Of a stretch of 64,000 nucleotides of DNA, positions 48,961-60,474 are shown in pieces. The stretch lies in the NCBI RefSeq assembly GCF_014633365.1, contig NC_068349.1, forward strand, positions 28,906,753 to 28,970,752. Direction: 5' to 3'. Every line of letters starts with the position of its first letter. The stretch's first letter is position 1. Source of the DNA: Diospyros lotus (lineage: Eukaryota; Streptophyta; Magnoliopsida; Ericales; Ebenaceae). A program made the position numbers and the translations under genes. The notes below the pieces were generated by a model. It did no database searches. It saw only the letters and a list, made by a program, of their open reading frames with translations, and was not told where the DNA came from.

Positions 48961-49218
48961 TGATGAGTTAATGGGTATGGAGCAAGAACCAGCATTTGAT
49001 ATAGAGACTTATGAGGAAGAAGAAGAGGTGCCTAACTCCTAAAGGTGCTAACGAAGACAACTGGCTAAGAAATAATATTTTTTAGTCTAGATGCACCATC
49101 TTGGGCAAGGTATGTCATTTTTTTATTTATGCTGGTAGTTGTGAGAATATAATATTCGTTGAGGCTATCTAGAAATTGAATTTGAAAACTGAAAAACATC
49201 CAGCTCCATACAAGATGG
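48961..49218 (+). pseudogene. Start of a chromovirus-like protease, truncated
   Basis: Frames with several stops carry AGSCENIIF-like text (about 49130-49160) and KLNLKTEKHPAPYK (about 49174-49215), the beginning of a Gypsy protease. It is cut off at 49219 by an Athila-like LTR. Confidence 0.6.
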
Positions 49219-50785
49219 TGATGATGAGTTAATTTTTCTAAATCTTAATGAATTATATCCCTATTTTTATCTTATATTAATATTTAAATTGAATAATTAT
49301 ATACATTATGTACTATTGTCAAGATGGTATGAAGAAATTGACATTTGCCGCATAATTGAAGATTTTAAAGAGTTAATCGGATGGCCAACGTTACTACTCA
49401 AATTCAAGTGCAATTGGGTCAACTATTAAAGGGAGACCAACCAAGGAAGGCCCAAGCATTTTAATTCCAAGGAAAGCCCAAACATTTTAATCACAAGGAA
49501 GGCCCAAATCCAACATAAAGAAGACCAAAAACCCAACTTGTAAAAATCTATTTTTATTTTTAAATATTTATTTTATGAGTGCTACTTTAGATGTGTCTTT
49601 TAGCTAAAATCCATTTAACTTTAGGTGTGCCTTTTAGCTAAAATTCATTAAACCTTAGGTGTGTGAGTGCCCATTAGATATAATTATGTCTAGTTGTATA
49701 ATTTAAATTGTGTGATTTGTATTGCATCTTGTGGGCTATAAATAGCTCACTTGGTTGCACTTGTAAAGGACTATTATTCTTGAATCAAAGCTTAGTTGTG
49801 TTCTTAGAGTTTCTCTTTGAGAATTGCTCTTATTCTCTCTTCTTTTCTTTCTTGCCTTCTCTTGTGATCTTACTTCTTTTCTTTCTTCTCTTGAATTCTC
49901 ATGTCATTTTTTGATACTTTATTATCCACCGCCTGAATGGCCGGTTAATTTCTGCTGTTTTAATTCCTGTCATTTAAATTATGCCATTTAAATTCTTATC
50001 AATTAACTTTCAAATGAAGATGAGTAGCTAAATTCAATCTTGGGTTAAGGCAAGGATAGTGTCCAACATCAATCATTCCCAAAGAAAGTTGCGCTTTAAA
50101 TAAGTGACATTAATTTAAATTTTAGTATGAGTGTGTAATAATTATTGAGAAATCACTAGGTTTGGATTAGAGCATAAGCCTAACTTAGAGCTTTCATGTC
50201 ACGTATGGGAGTTACTAGAACTAGAAATGCTATCATACCCAAACTCGGATGATTAATTTAGTTGTTTTGTGTATTAATTGCAATTAGATTTATGGTAGTT
50301 GCTTAAACTAGAATCCTACATATCATGTATGGGGATTTCTTAAACTAAAACTATCATCATTTTTAATTGCATTTAATAACAGACCCTCATACCTGAAATT
50401 AAATTAATGTTGCTAATCTTTTCTACTAAAAATTGGGGATCAGCAGGTTGGTGCTGAAATTGTCTTAACTGAAATGTTATCCAATTCTACATTCTCACAT
50501 TTAGTGTTTATTTTAATTTTTGTTTTGTTTTATTTCCTAGCATCCATTATCTGAAAATCAATAAAAAAATCGTGTTACCAATTCATCCAGATGTGTGTGT
50601 GTGTGCGTGACATTCTTTTTTCTTTTGCCATCTCAATGGACGATCTAAACTTATCCAGAAAATAAATTAAATTTGGACTACAACTACACTCGTACACTGG
50701 CGAGTACAAACCTCTCATCAAAATAAAAGAAAAAAATCTAATATAAATTTTATTGTGTTTTAATTGCAGGGTGAGAGTGCAACCA
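49219..50785 (+). repeat. 5' LTR of the second Athila-like element
   Basis: 1567 bp, starts TGATGATGAGTT, ends ...GAGTGCAACCA. TATAAATA at 49737-49744. Clear inverse match to 17926-19558. Confidence 0.9.
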
Positions 50786-50790
50786 AATTT

Positions 50791-50808
50791 TGGTGCCGTT
50801 GCTGGGGA
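50791..50808 (+). other. Primer-binding site of the second Athila-like element
   Basis: TGGTGCCGTTGCTGGGGA, 5 nt after the LTR, a one- or two-base variant of the site at 17903-17920. Confidence 0.75.
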
Positions 50809-51013
50809 GATTAAGGTAAAAACAAAATGAAAAAAAATAATAATAAACATCTCTTGATAAATCTAGTAACTATTTTTTTTTTTTGTTAACTTTATTTTTG
50901 TTTGTGCATGGTGTATGATACTTAGGTTAGGTAGAATTGTAGAATATCAAAATCTACTATATAGCCCTATTGACTCTCTATCTACCACTGAACTATCACT
51001 AACATAATCACTC

Positions 51014-52387
51014 ATGTCTCAACACAACGAGAACATGCCACCTGTACTTGGGAGTGATCATGGTAATCAAGATTCTTTTGAACCTGATACATGTAGGCCT
51101 CTCAGGGAATATCTCCACCCTCCTAGCCAAACTACACCATCTTGCATAGTGCTCCCAGTTAATCATAATAGATTCAATCTTAAACCTAGCACTATCCAAC
51201 TGTTGCCCACTTTTCATGGGATGAATTTTGAAAATCCATACACTCACATGAAGAAGTTTGAGGAAGTTTGTGGACTTGTATGGAACAAACTGTCAATGAG
51301 GATATGGTTAGATTAAAGCTCTATCCATTCTCATTAAAAGATAAGGCGAAGATGTGGTTAAACACGCTTGCGCCTCGATCTATTGGAACTTGGAGAGAAA
51401 TCCAAACCACGTTCTTGAAAAAATACTTTCCATCAAATAGAACTGCAAATCTCTAAAGGCAAATGATGAATTTTTCCTGCAAACCCAATGAACATTTTGC
51501 TCAAGCATGGGAATGATTCAAGGACCTTCTCAGTGCCTATCTGCTTTTGAGTAGTGGAGAGTGGTTAGCTTCTTCCATGATGCTTTGTCTGCCAATCTTA
51601 AGATGATAGTGTCAACTATGTGCAATGGGGAATTCTTCGACAAATCGCCTGATGAGGCATTTCATTTCTTTGATAATTTAGCAGAAAATACTAGAAATTG
51701 GGAAGTTCAGCCACTATCAGCCAATGATTCAAGAGATTATCCACAGCCTAGGGGTAAACATCAGCTGAATGAGAGTGATGATTTGAATGCCAGGTTAGTT
51801 GCATTAACCCGGAAGATTGAAACATCAGAGATAAAGAAAGCCCAGACTGTTAATGAAATTGAGGTAAAGTGTGCCATGTGTGAGACTTCAAACCTCAAGA
51901 TAGAGGATTGTTCTACATTGCTTGTTTTTAAGGAGGTATTGTATGGTCAAACTGGAAACACATACTCACATAATAATGAAAAAAGGCAATATTCAAACCA
52001 AAATCAAGGAGGGAATTTTTATTCCGAGGGTCACCATACGAACTTCAATTCTTATCATCCCAACCTCCGCCATCATCCTAACTTCTCATGGAGAAATGAT
52101 TCTACAGTCCAGTTGCCCTTCCCTTCACAACCTTCACAATTTCAGGCTAATCAGGGGTCTACAACCAACACATGCCAACCTCCTCATTAGAGATCCATAG
52201 AAGACACCCTCAATCAATTCATGCAAGGCCAAATGGGAACAAATGCACAAGTGGCCAAATTCTAAGAACAAACCAATAAAGCCATGGAAGACATTAGAAA
52301 CCAATTGACCAAACTGACCTAGACATTGAGTGTAAGAGAACCTGGATGATTTCCTTCCCAATCCAATTCGAATCCCGTAGGTCAAAC
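51014..52387 (+). pseudogene. Gag of the second Athila-like element, broken
   Basis: ATG 51014 (MSQHNENMPP) opens gag. A frameshift near 51270 and stops near 51454 and 51511 break the capsid. The piece 51561-52190 has NGEFFDKSPDEAFHFF and a knuckle, CAMCETSNLKIEDC, whose His position is Leu. The Asn/Gln/His-rich tail is as in the first copy. It ends where the next LTR begins. Confidence 0.87.
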
Positions 52388-53551
52388 TGTAATGCCCCGC
52401 TCCCACTTACAGGTGTTACTCATGAATAATCAACTAACTATTCACTCGCTAAGGTAATAATGAATAGACGAGCTATGTTTCAATGAGAAATTCCCTAGGT
52501 GGGAACTAGGCTTCGCCCCTCCCTTCGCTCCACTCAAGGATCCGAGAAAATATCAAAAAAACCTTGAGGAAATAAAACCCAAGTCCTTGGTGAAGCGTCA
52601 CCCTTCTTAAGCTCTTAGTGAAGAGCCAAGGATGACCTTTCCTAGGATTCGATAAGTCTAGTCACCAAGCGTTCTAAGAGTAGAATCTCGTCACCAACGT
52701 GCGCTGAGAGTCTCATCACCAAGCGTTCTGAGAGTTGAGTCTCGTCACCAAGCATTCTGAGAGTAGAGTCTCGTCACCAACGTGCATTGAGAGTCTCGTC
52801 ACCAAGTGTTCTAAGAGTCAAGTCTCTTCACCAAGTGTTCTGAGAGTTGAGTCTCGTTAATAAGCATTTTGAGAGTAGAGTCTCATCACCAACGTGCGCT
52901 GAGAGTCTCGTCACCAAGTGTTCTAAGAGTTGAGTTTCGTCCCCAAGTGTTTTGAGAGTTAAGTCTCGTCACCAAGTGTTCTGAGAGTGGAGTCTTGTCA
53001 CCAAGAGTTCTGAGAGTCGAGTCTTGTCACCAGGTTTTTCGAGAGTTAAGTCTCGTCACTAAGCATTTTGAGAGTTGAGTCTCGTCACCAAGCATTCTGA
53101 GAGTGGAGTCTCATCACCAATGTACACTGATAGTCTTGTCACCAACGTGCACTAAGAGTCTTGGTAACTGAGAGAGTCTCGGTGACCGAGAGAGCCTTGA
53201 TGATTGAGAGAGCCTTGATGATCGAGAGAGTCTTGATGACCGAGTGACCCTTGATGACAGAGAAAGTCTTGATAATCGAGAGACCTACAAGACGAAAGCA
53301 CCATTAGGGGCATGGGTGGGTGTCCCCGCATAAACCCTCTGATGTTTAAGTTAATTCTTGAGAGCAAGAGTGTGAGAATGTACTAAGAGTGCCCAAGAGT
53401 GCGTACCTAAGGTCGGAGGTGGAGCCTCATATTTATAAAGGAGGGAGAGGGAAGACGTGTGGCGACCGCGCCGAGAGTCTCGTGGCCCATCTCGTGGATT
53501 TCGTGGCCCATTCGAGAGTGTGCGAGTGACACTTACTCGATCATGACCGAG
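52388..53551 (-). mobile_element. LTR with minisatellite, minus strand, truncated
   Basis: Plus text starts TGTAATGCCCCGCTCCC, the inverse of the LTR end at about 63030-63080, so this is an LTR 3' end on the minus strand. A minus-strand TATAAAT box is at plus 53431-53437. Most of the rest is a minisatellite. It stops at 53551 where another TGTAACACCCC start appears, and the remaining U3 was not found. Confidence 0.65.
52655..53290. repeat. Two-level minisatellite (about 25-29 bp, then 18 bp)
   Basis: Units of GTCTCGTCACCAAGCGTTCT plus GAGAGTTGA (29 bp, with a 25-bp variant containing ACGTGC) run to about 53150. They pass into about seven 18-bp units of GAGAGAGTCTTGATGACC. The minus-strand ORF 53152-53367 only translates these. 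Confidence 0.9.
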
Positions 53552-54513
53552 TGTAACACCCCTTTCCTAGAACTACCTGAGAAGAAGTGCTACGGGGAAA
53601 ATAGATAATATAAAATAAACTCACTGACAAACTAAAACTGAAATGAATAATAACTCAACTAATCAAAATTGGAAGCATCTCAAACAACTGAAATTGAACT
53701 CTATGTTAATATAAATTGAAAACCATAAACTCTGTCTAAGGGAAAAATCCCTCAACTGAAATATAAAATAATCCTAAACTAACAAAACACTATAAACTCC
53801 CAAACATCTTCGATCTTGAGTGGCTCCATGTACACACACTACTGACCACTACTGTTAGGCCCCACATATGATACTCCCCTACTAGTACCTAGAATGGTGA
53901 AGAGTACAAGGTGAGGTATAAAGCTCAACAAGTAATAAGCTGGAAAGAATAACTTAAACTAAATCAAAGAATATCGACACTCAATAAAATACTAACTATC
54001 CTTGTACCAAGGAAACATTATCCACTGTAAGATTGCATCTAAAAAAATGTAATGCACATAAACTGCAAATAAATGCAGGTATGCAACTTTGGCTCATAGG
54101 CCCACATAATCTGTAATACATATTTAACTAATCTGAATCCTGTAAACATAAAAAATGCAAGCACATAATGTGGGCAATATGCCCCTAGCCCCCTGGTTGC
54201 CACCAAGCAGGCAACTCATAGACTAAGCTATAACTGAAACTGGTGGGATCCCCGCAGATAACTCACCTGGCGTGCATTACTGTAATGCAATGCTCATATA
54301 CACGCTAGCGTGCGATATGACGTGCTCTACATAATAACATGCTCCATGCTCACACAAGATGTATGCACATATAATCACATCATTACTTCACACAAAAGTA
54401 TGAAATGCACAAGTTGTCCTTGTTATTATTGGAATCCAAATATTCCTCATATTTTCCCTTAAAATACCAAATTTATTGATATTTATTTAATTATTTATTT
54501 TTGAGGGTGCGAC

Positions 54514-54590
54514 ATGAAGACTTCCCAGAAAGGTCACCCATCCTATCACTACCCTCACCCGAGCACACTTAACTTTGAAGTTTCTTATAA
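54514..54590 (-). other. 5S rRNA-derived segment outside the TRIM
   Basis: Plus GACTTCCCAGAAAGGTCACC, then CATCCTATCACTACC..., CCCGAGCAC and TTAACTTTGAAGTTTCTTATAA, which is the reverse of the 5S rRNA 3' half in the correct order. It keeps bases near the ACTACTCTCGCC region that the TRIM copies at 645-1280 have lost, so it is an independent derivative. Confidence 0.75.
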
Positions 54591-54649
54591 TATTTATTGC
54601 AAAATTGGATATAGAGCATGGAAATTTGGGTGTGAGCGGTTTGGACACT

Positions 54650-54970
54650 AGTCCCATTCGAATATCTCCAAAATTCTTTCGAATGAATGTGGTAGAACCC
54701 AAGCAATTTGAACGAGAACAAGCAAGACATTAGAATGCTGCAGTACCCCATTCGAATGAGATGAATGGAATACACAAGGGTCATTCAAATGATAGAAATT
54801 TTCATTCTAATGTTGGATTATACAATGCAAAGGCCATTCAAATATTTCAATGACTCATTCGGATAACACAAAACTCATTCAAATAACACTCATGCCATCT
54901 GAATACTACTCACATAACACTTAAAATCCATCTGGATATGGGGAGGCCTCATTCGAATATCTGAAACATA
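54650..54970 (-). repeat. Array of CATTCGAATG-type palindromes
   Basis: CATTCGAATG, CATTCGAATA, CATTCAAATG and CATTCGGATA recur about ten times at 20-40-bp spacing in the U3-equivalent part of the LTR. Confidence 0.7.
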
Positions 54971-55187
54971 TTTTGATAAAAATGAACGATTACAGAGACC
55001 TTATTTCTAAATCAACTCTATTAAATCTACACCATTCTGAAAGAAAACTTGAGAAAGCAATTCCAATCTGTAATACCCGAGATTTTTTCATAATCAAATA
55101 GGATGTAATGCCTGAGACTATAGCATTTCGATACTTGAGGAAATAGGTCATTTCAAGAGATTATTGAAGCCTAAGACAAAAAATTTA

Positions 55188-55707
55188 GACTGCGTTCTTT
55201 TTGTTGTTTTCAAGTCATTTTTAGTTTTCAGTTTTTTAAAATAAAGAAAACTTGTTCTCTTTACTGTTTTTAAAAATGCATTTTTGAAAACAAAAAAAAA
55301 AAATTACAAAGAAAACTCAAAACAACAAAAAGTTGTTTTGAGTGTTTTTATCCAAAACAAACTCAAAACTCAAAACACATTTATTTATTTGTATTTTATT
55401 ATTATAATAGGAAAAAATATTATAAAATTCATTAACTTTAAAATATATATATATTTTTAATAATATATTAACATTGAATATTTTAATTTATTGAATAATC
55501 AAATTTATTGAATAAAATATTATTAAAAAAATCATTTTCAAAAGTTCAAAGAGAACGCGTTTTCTAATTTTTTATTTTGAGAAATAGTTTTTCAAAATGA
55601 TAAAGAGAACGCGTTTTCAATTTTCTAAAAATAAACTATCAAAACAGAAAACTGAAAATGAATTCAAAACTCAAAATTGAAAATTGAAAAGTAAAGAGAA
55701 TGCAACC
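55188..55707. mobile_element. MITE with TTA target duplication
   Basis: TTA at 55185-55187 and 55708-55710. Terminal inverted repeats GACTGCGTTCTTTTTG / GGTTGCATTCTCTTTA with A/T-rich extensions. AAAGAGAACGCGTTTTC occurs twice inside (about 55549 and 55608). 520 bp, no ORF. The TTA duplication suggests a PIF/Harbinger-type mobiliser, but this is inference. Absent from the related LTR at 45080. Confidence 0.65.
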
Positions 55708-55962
55708 TTAGTTTTTGAACTAATGGAAAAATCATAATTACTAAGTCCAGGAAAAAGTGTAATTTTTGAAAAAAAAAACTCAAGCACATGTGTAATATTG
55801 GTAAGCTAACCAAAAATATCAAGGATTAGCTAATCAACACCCTCCAAGTGTCCTTGTGAGGTGGAAGCATCCTATTGGGTGTTTGAGGATAAGATCAACG
55901 ACAACGTGGCACAAATCTATTAGTTTGGATTTCAAATAACTCTCAAATTCAACTTTAGGTGG

Positions 55963-56262
55963 AAACACATGAAAGTAATGATTATAGGGACACATGGCAT
56001 CACTTGAACGGAAACACATGGATAGAAAAGTTTTCTCCAAGTCTTTACTTAACCTCCAAGTATAGGACACATGGGAGTAATGATTATAAGACACATGGCA
56101 CCATTTGGAGGAAAACACATGAAGGTAATGATTATAAACACATGGCATCATTTGACTGGAAGCACATGGATAAGTCCTCTCCAAGTCTTTACTTAACCTC
56201 CAAGTTTGGGACGCATGCCACCATTTGGGTGGTAACACATGGAAGTAATGATGAGCCTCAAA
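55963..56262 (+). repeat. 144-bp tandem repeat in U3, about two copies
   Basis: TCTCCAAGTCTTTACTTAACC recurs at 56034 and 56178, with CACATGGCATCA text around it. The related LTR at 45080 has about one copy (45260-45400). Confidence 0.8.
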
Positions 56263-57563
56263 TAATTAAGGTGACACATGGCATGCTATGATTTGATGGA
56301 TAATTCTATAAATAGGCTTGAAATCTAACTTCCCAAGCCATTTCAAAATTTGTGAGCCGAATCCATGACACTTTGAGAGCACTTTTAGAGAGAAATAAGA
56401 TTTTGATTATAAGGGGAAAGTTCTGTAAAAAGAAGGAGAGGAAGTCGGTGAAAATCAAGGGAGAAAGCAAAGGAGAGGTGAAGGCTTGATGGAAAGCGGA
56501 CAGCCACAAATAACTACTATAACAGTTAACAACTTGGAGAGGTAAGTCTGATTTATTTCCATAATCATATAGAGGACTGAAATAGGAGTTCGTAGCTTCA
56601 AACAGAAGTCAAATCGGAGTTAAAACGGCCGAGTTATGGCCGAAATACAGAAACTACGCAAAGTTGGTAGAAAGTAGGGGCAACGCGTGAGGGCTCTTCC
56701 AGGGGCCCGTCTAGCCTCATTTTTCCTTTAAATTTTGTACTAGTTACCTCCTATTCAATCCCCACCCTTAAATATAAAAATATTTGTCATTGGACTTACT
56801 AAAAGTCATGTTTTGGCAGAAAATAGCCTTGATTTGGGCGAAATTAGTGCTTTCCGGTGAAGCAAAAGGTGAGTGGTTTCTAAAAATGTATTTCTTACAT
56901 GTTGAGCATATTTTTGGGCATGTTGGAAGTGATTGAACATGCATATCATATTTACTTCGTTTGGTGCGCATGTTTCTTTTCGTTTCTTCATGCATCATTA
57001 CGTGTGGCTTGTGACTGGTTGTGATTATCATGGGTGAAGAGAGTCTTCACTTGGATGCGTTGTTAGGCCATGTTACATGACAAGGTTGAGCAGGGGTGAT
57101 TGCAACACCCTGGCGTCACATCTACCTGAAGCATGCATCTCTGCATTTTGCATTTGCACGCATGAAGTTAGTTTTTTACCCTCACTTAGATTTAACGATC
57201 TAACCCGGATGTCCATACCCTTGGAATATTCAAATGTTCCAAATTTATCAGGCTCGGGCTCGAAGGGAAAAGGTCAGGAGGTTATGCAAGTGTAGTTTCT
57301 TATTTTACCGTCTCTTTATAATGGAGTAGTAATGCTGCGAGGATTGTACTTTAACTTTAACATTATCTTGTTGTGTAGGGAATGAAGTTTATTTTCTTTG
57401 TCGTCTTGATAAATTGCGTGTGTGAATGTCTAATTGATGGAAGTCCCAACATATTTCAGGTTACGATCCTTATTGCATTATATGGGATTTCCTTAATGCC
57501 CGTAATAATATTATAATTATTTGTACCTTTATTACCATCTTGGGGTTGGGGCATTACACAATT

Positions 57564-58319
57564 GATATGAAACAACATTAAGGATGATTCAATGATTGTA
57601 TTGGAAGGAATCACTATAAGAACTCATGCATAACTTATCAAGAACATCATTGTATATGCATATATATATATAAATATATTGTCTGATTAAATTGGGACCC
57701 AAAACCAAGAGTCTTGGTATTTTGAGATCACTATAAACATGGATCCTGAGTTAAAAGATTACAAGAAAGTTATTTGCACAAGAAAGCCACTGATGCGCTG
57801 ATATATATAGACATACGTATATGTATATACATGTACTGAAAACTAAGAATGAATTTACTCAAGGAACCCATAAGAAAGGATTACAGGGTTGGATATTTGC
57901 CTTAATAACTTTGATAGATTCGTTGATTGAACTTGAAACCTCTCTTATGAAGAACTCAACATATAACACTTTCTCAATTCTCCTCTGCAACTCTCACAGA
58001 CTTCTCTCTCCCAGCGGCGTGAGAAAACTATGACTTTCTATGAGTATATATACGTAAGCAAACAACCCTAAAAGCCATCTCATTCTTCTATATTAACTTG
58101 GAGACTCCAAACTCCTAATCCTCACGCACGGGAATGCCACACTTAATCAATAATAATAATTAAATTCTAATTATTATTTAAATCTCTAAATTACCAGCAT
58201 GCCCTTGCATTTATTTTCACATAACTAAATGCCATTAAAATGTTATTCACTCACTTAAAAATTTCTAAATTGCCACCTTGGCAAATTCTCTTAAGTAAGA
58301 ATTAAATAATTCTTAAATG
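57564..58319 (-). other. Probable continuation of the LTR at 53552
   Basis: Non-coding, AT-rich with TA microsatellites near 57660 and 57800. It is contiguous with 55063 once the inserted LTR is removed. No terminal CA with matching duplication was found. Confidence 0.35.
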
Positions 58320-58329
58320 CACTACAAGA

Positions 58330-59275
58330 AAAGTAGTTTTTAGTGGCCACTTTTAGTGGCGCCAGAAGATATTTGTCACAAATACAACTATTAGTGGCGG
58401 CCAAAAACTATTTATCACTAAAGAGGCATGTTTAGTGGCAGCCAAAAAAATTCTCCACTAAAGAGTTCATTATTTGTGACGACCTCGATTTGTGGCCACT
58501 AAAGGTATATTATTGTGACAAATCGGACGTGGCGGCCACTAAAAGTAAGCTTATTTGTGAGGGTCGGCATGGGCGGCCACTAAAAGCACATTATTAGTGA
58601 CGGCCATAGGTGGCGGCCGCTAAAAGTACATTATTATTGACGGCCATAGGTGGCGGCCACTAAAGATGCAGTATTTACTAACATGCTTATTTGTGACAGT
58701 CGGTGTTGGCGGCCACAAAAAGCACATTATTAGTGACAGCCATAGCTGGCGGCCACTAAAAGTACATTATTAGTGACCGCTATAGGTGACGGCCACTAAA
58801 GATGCAGTATTTGTTATTGGGTACTAACATGCTTATTTGTGATAACCAGTGTTGGCGGCCACAAAAAGCTCATTATTAGTGACGGCTATAGGTGGCGGCC
58901 ACTAAAGATGCAGTATTTGTTATTGGGTACTAACATGCTTATTTGTGACAGCCGATGTTGGCGGCCACAAACAGCTCATTATTAGTGACGGTCGGCCTAG
59001 GTGGCCACAAAAAGAACATTATTAGTGATGCCCATGAGTGGCGGCCACGAAATGTGGAGTGTTGGTACTTGCCACTTTGGTGCCCAACATACTTATGCTT
59101 ATTTGTGACAGTCGGCCTAGGCAGCCACATAAGGTGCATTATTAGTGACGGCCACAAGTCGCAACCACTAAAAGTGGAAGTATTTGTTACTTATTCGTGA
59201 GTGCTAGCTGGCGTGGGTGGCCACTAAAAGATAATTATTTGTGACGGCCAAGTATGGCGGCCACTAAAAGTGGAT
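58330..59275. repeat. Subterminal repeats of the second CACTA-like element
   Basis: Around fifteen GTGACGGCC...GGCGGCCACTAAA units. In 58660-59000 they form a higher-order repeat with GATGCAGTATTTGTTATTGG and ACTAACATGCTTATTTGTG spacers. Confidence 0.85.
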
Positions 59276-59699
59276 TATTTATGAAAACCAAGAATAGCAA
59301 TTAATAATTAATAAAAAATATTTTATTAAAAAGTATATTTTAATATGTTTTTATTTCATAATAGAACTCATTCTTCTTTTAATATTCTTAAGAAGTATAT
59401 TTTTTATTTCAACATATTTTTATAATTATTTATTAATAATATACTTATTCTTATAATTAATTATAAATAAAAAATGTTTTCTATAAGCCCCGGGGAAGCT
59501 TGAATAAGTATATTATTAATAATAAGTATAATTATTAATAATATATTAATTTTTATAATTATATTAATAATATATTTTTATAATTAATTATTAATAATAT
59601 ATTTTATATTTTTAAAATATAAAATATAATTAATAATTAAAAATAAAGTATCTTTTTATTTATAAAACTTTAAAAATAAACAAAATATATTTTTTACTT

Positions 59700-60126
59700 A
59701 AACAAAATGTATATATCAAAAACTGTGCAAAATATATTTTTCATCTCCCTCCCTCATCTCTCCCGCCTCCATATTCATTTCTCTCCATCTCCTTTATCTC
59801 TCCTGCCTCCACCCCATCTCCTTCTTCGGCTTCGGCTTCGGCTCCTTCTCCATCTCTTCTCCGTCTCCATCTCCGGCTTCTCGTCACTGGCGCGCTACCG
59901 TTCGTGTTCTCGTCACTGGCGCTACCAGTACTATTTCACCTCTGAAACACCACTCTCGTCACTGGCGCGCTACCGTTCGTGTTCTCGTCACTGGCGCTAC
60001 CAGTACTATTTCACCTCTGAAACACCACTAATCAATCTCAAATCTGTTACTTCTTTCTGTTAACTTCTTGGTTATCACATTTTCACTGATCTTCAATTTG
60101 TCTTTCACGATTTCACTGGAGATCTG
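59700..60126 (+). promoter_or_regulatory. Leader-like CT-rich stretch, possible start of a transposase gene
   Basis: A TATAAAACTTT box-like sequence (about 59661-59671) precedes a CT-rich run with a CTTCGG microsatellite and a 75-bp tandem duplication. This resembles a plant 5' leader/first exon. Within a CACTA-like element it would be the transposase gene start, but no transposase domain is seen. Confidence 0.3.
59879..60028 (+). repeat. Perfect 75-bp tandem duplication
   Basis: TCTCGTCACTGGCGCGCTAC starts at 59879 and again at 59954; the two copies look identical by eye. Each contains its own internal GTTCTCGTCACTGGCGCTACC near-duplicate. Confidence 0.9.
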
Positions 60127-60474
60127 ATGAATAAGTGGTTCAATCTATGCTTGTCATCTGAAAATCTAATTGATTGCAGAAATATCTATATGCAAAATGT
60201 GTGTGTGGTTTGTGATATGCAAGTGCATTGTTATTTCGTACGTGTAGGCTTTAGTTTTTACGATGTGATGTTGTTTACTGGCCGTCATTGGATTGGTTTG
60301 TATACGTTGGATCTATTTGATTGATTGGTGCTCTGTTCTTGGACCGTTTACTACTAGTCTATACTAGTTTGACTATTATATCAGATAGTGCTGCCTTGGT
60401 TTTAAATTTATTGAAATTGGATAAAGTCTAATTGTGAACATTCCTCTATTATTATAAAAACTTATCTACCTGTG

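Larger units (their letters stand above)
49219..52387 (+). mobile_element. Second Athila-like element, 5' part only
   Basis: LTR, primer site and gag on the plus strand, homologous to the minus-strand element at 4484-19558. Pol is absent: the sequence is cut at 52388 by another LTR and no continuation was found before the window ends. Confidence 0.88.
53552..55068 (-). repeat. Chromovirus-type LTR, minus strand, left part
   Basis: Plus start TGTAACACCCC is an LTR end on the minus strand. Non-coding; holds a 5S-derived piece (54514-54590) and a TTCGAA palindrome array (about 54650-54970). Interrupted by the LTR at 55069-57558, after which it probably continues. Confidence 0.55.
55069..57558 (+). 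mobile_element. Chromovirus-type solo LTR with a MITE inside
   Basis: Starts TGTAATACCCG, ends GGGGCATTACA, flanks CAATC (55064-55068) / CAATT (57559-57563). TATAAATA at 56307-56314. GGAATATTCAAATGTTCC at 57223-57240. Same family as 45080-48367. Contains a 144-bp tandem duplication and a MITE. Confidence 0.87.

Noticed and set aside
53152..53367. Repetitive minus-strand protein (HQGSL/HQDSL units)
   Set aside because: Product of the 18-bp minisatellite being a multiple of three.
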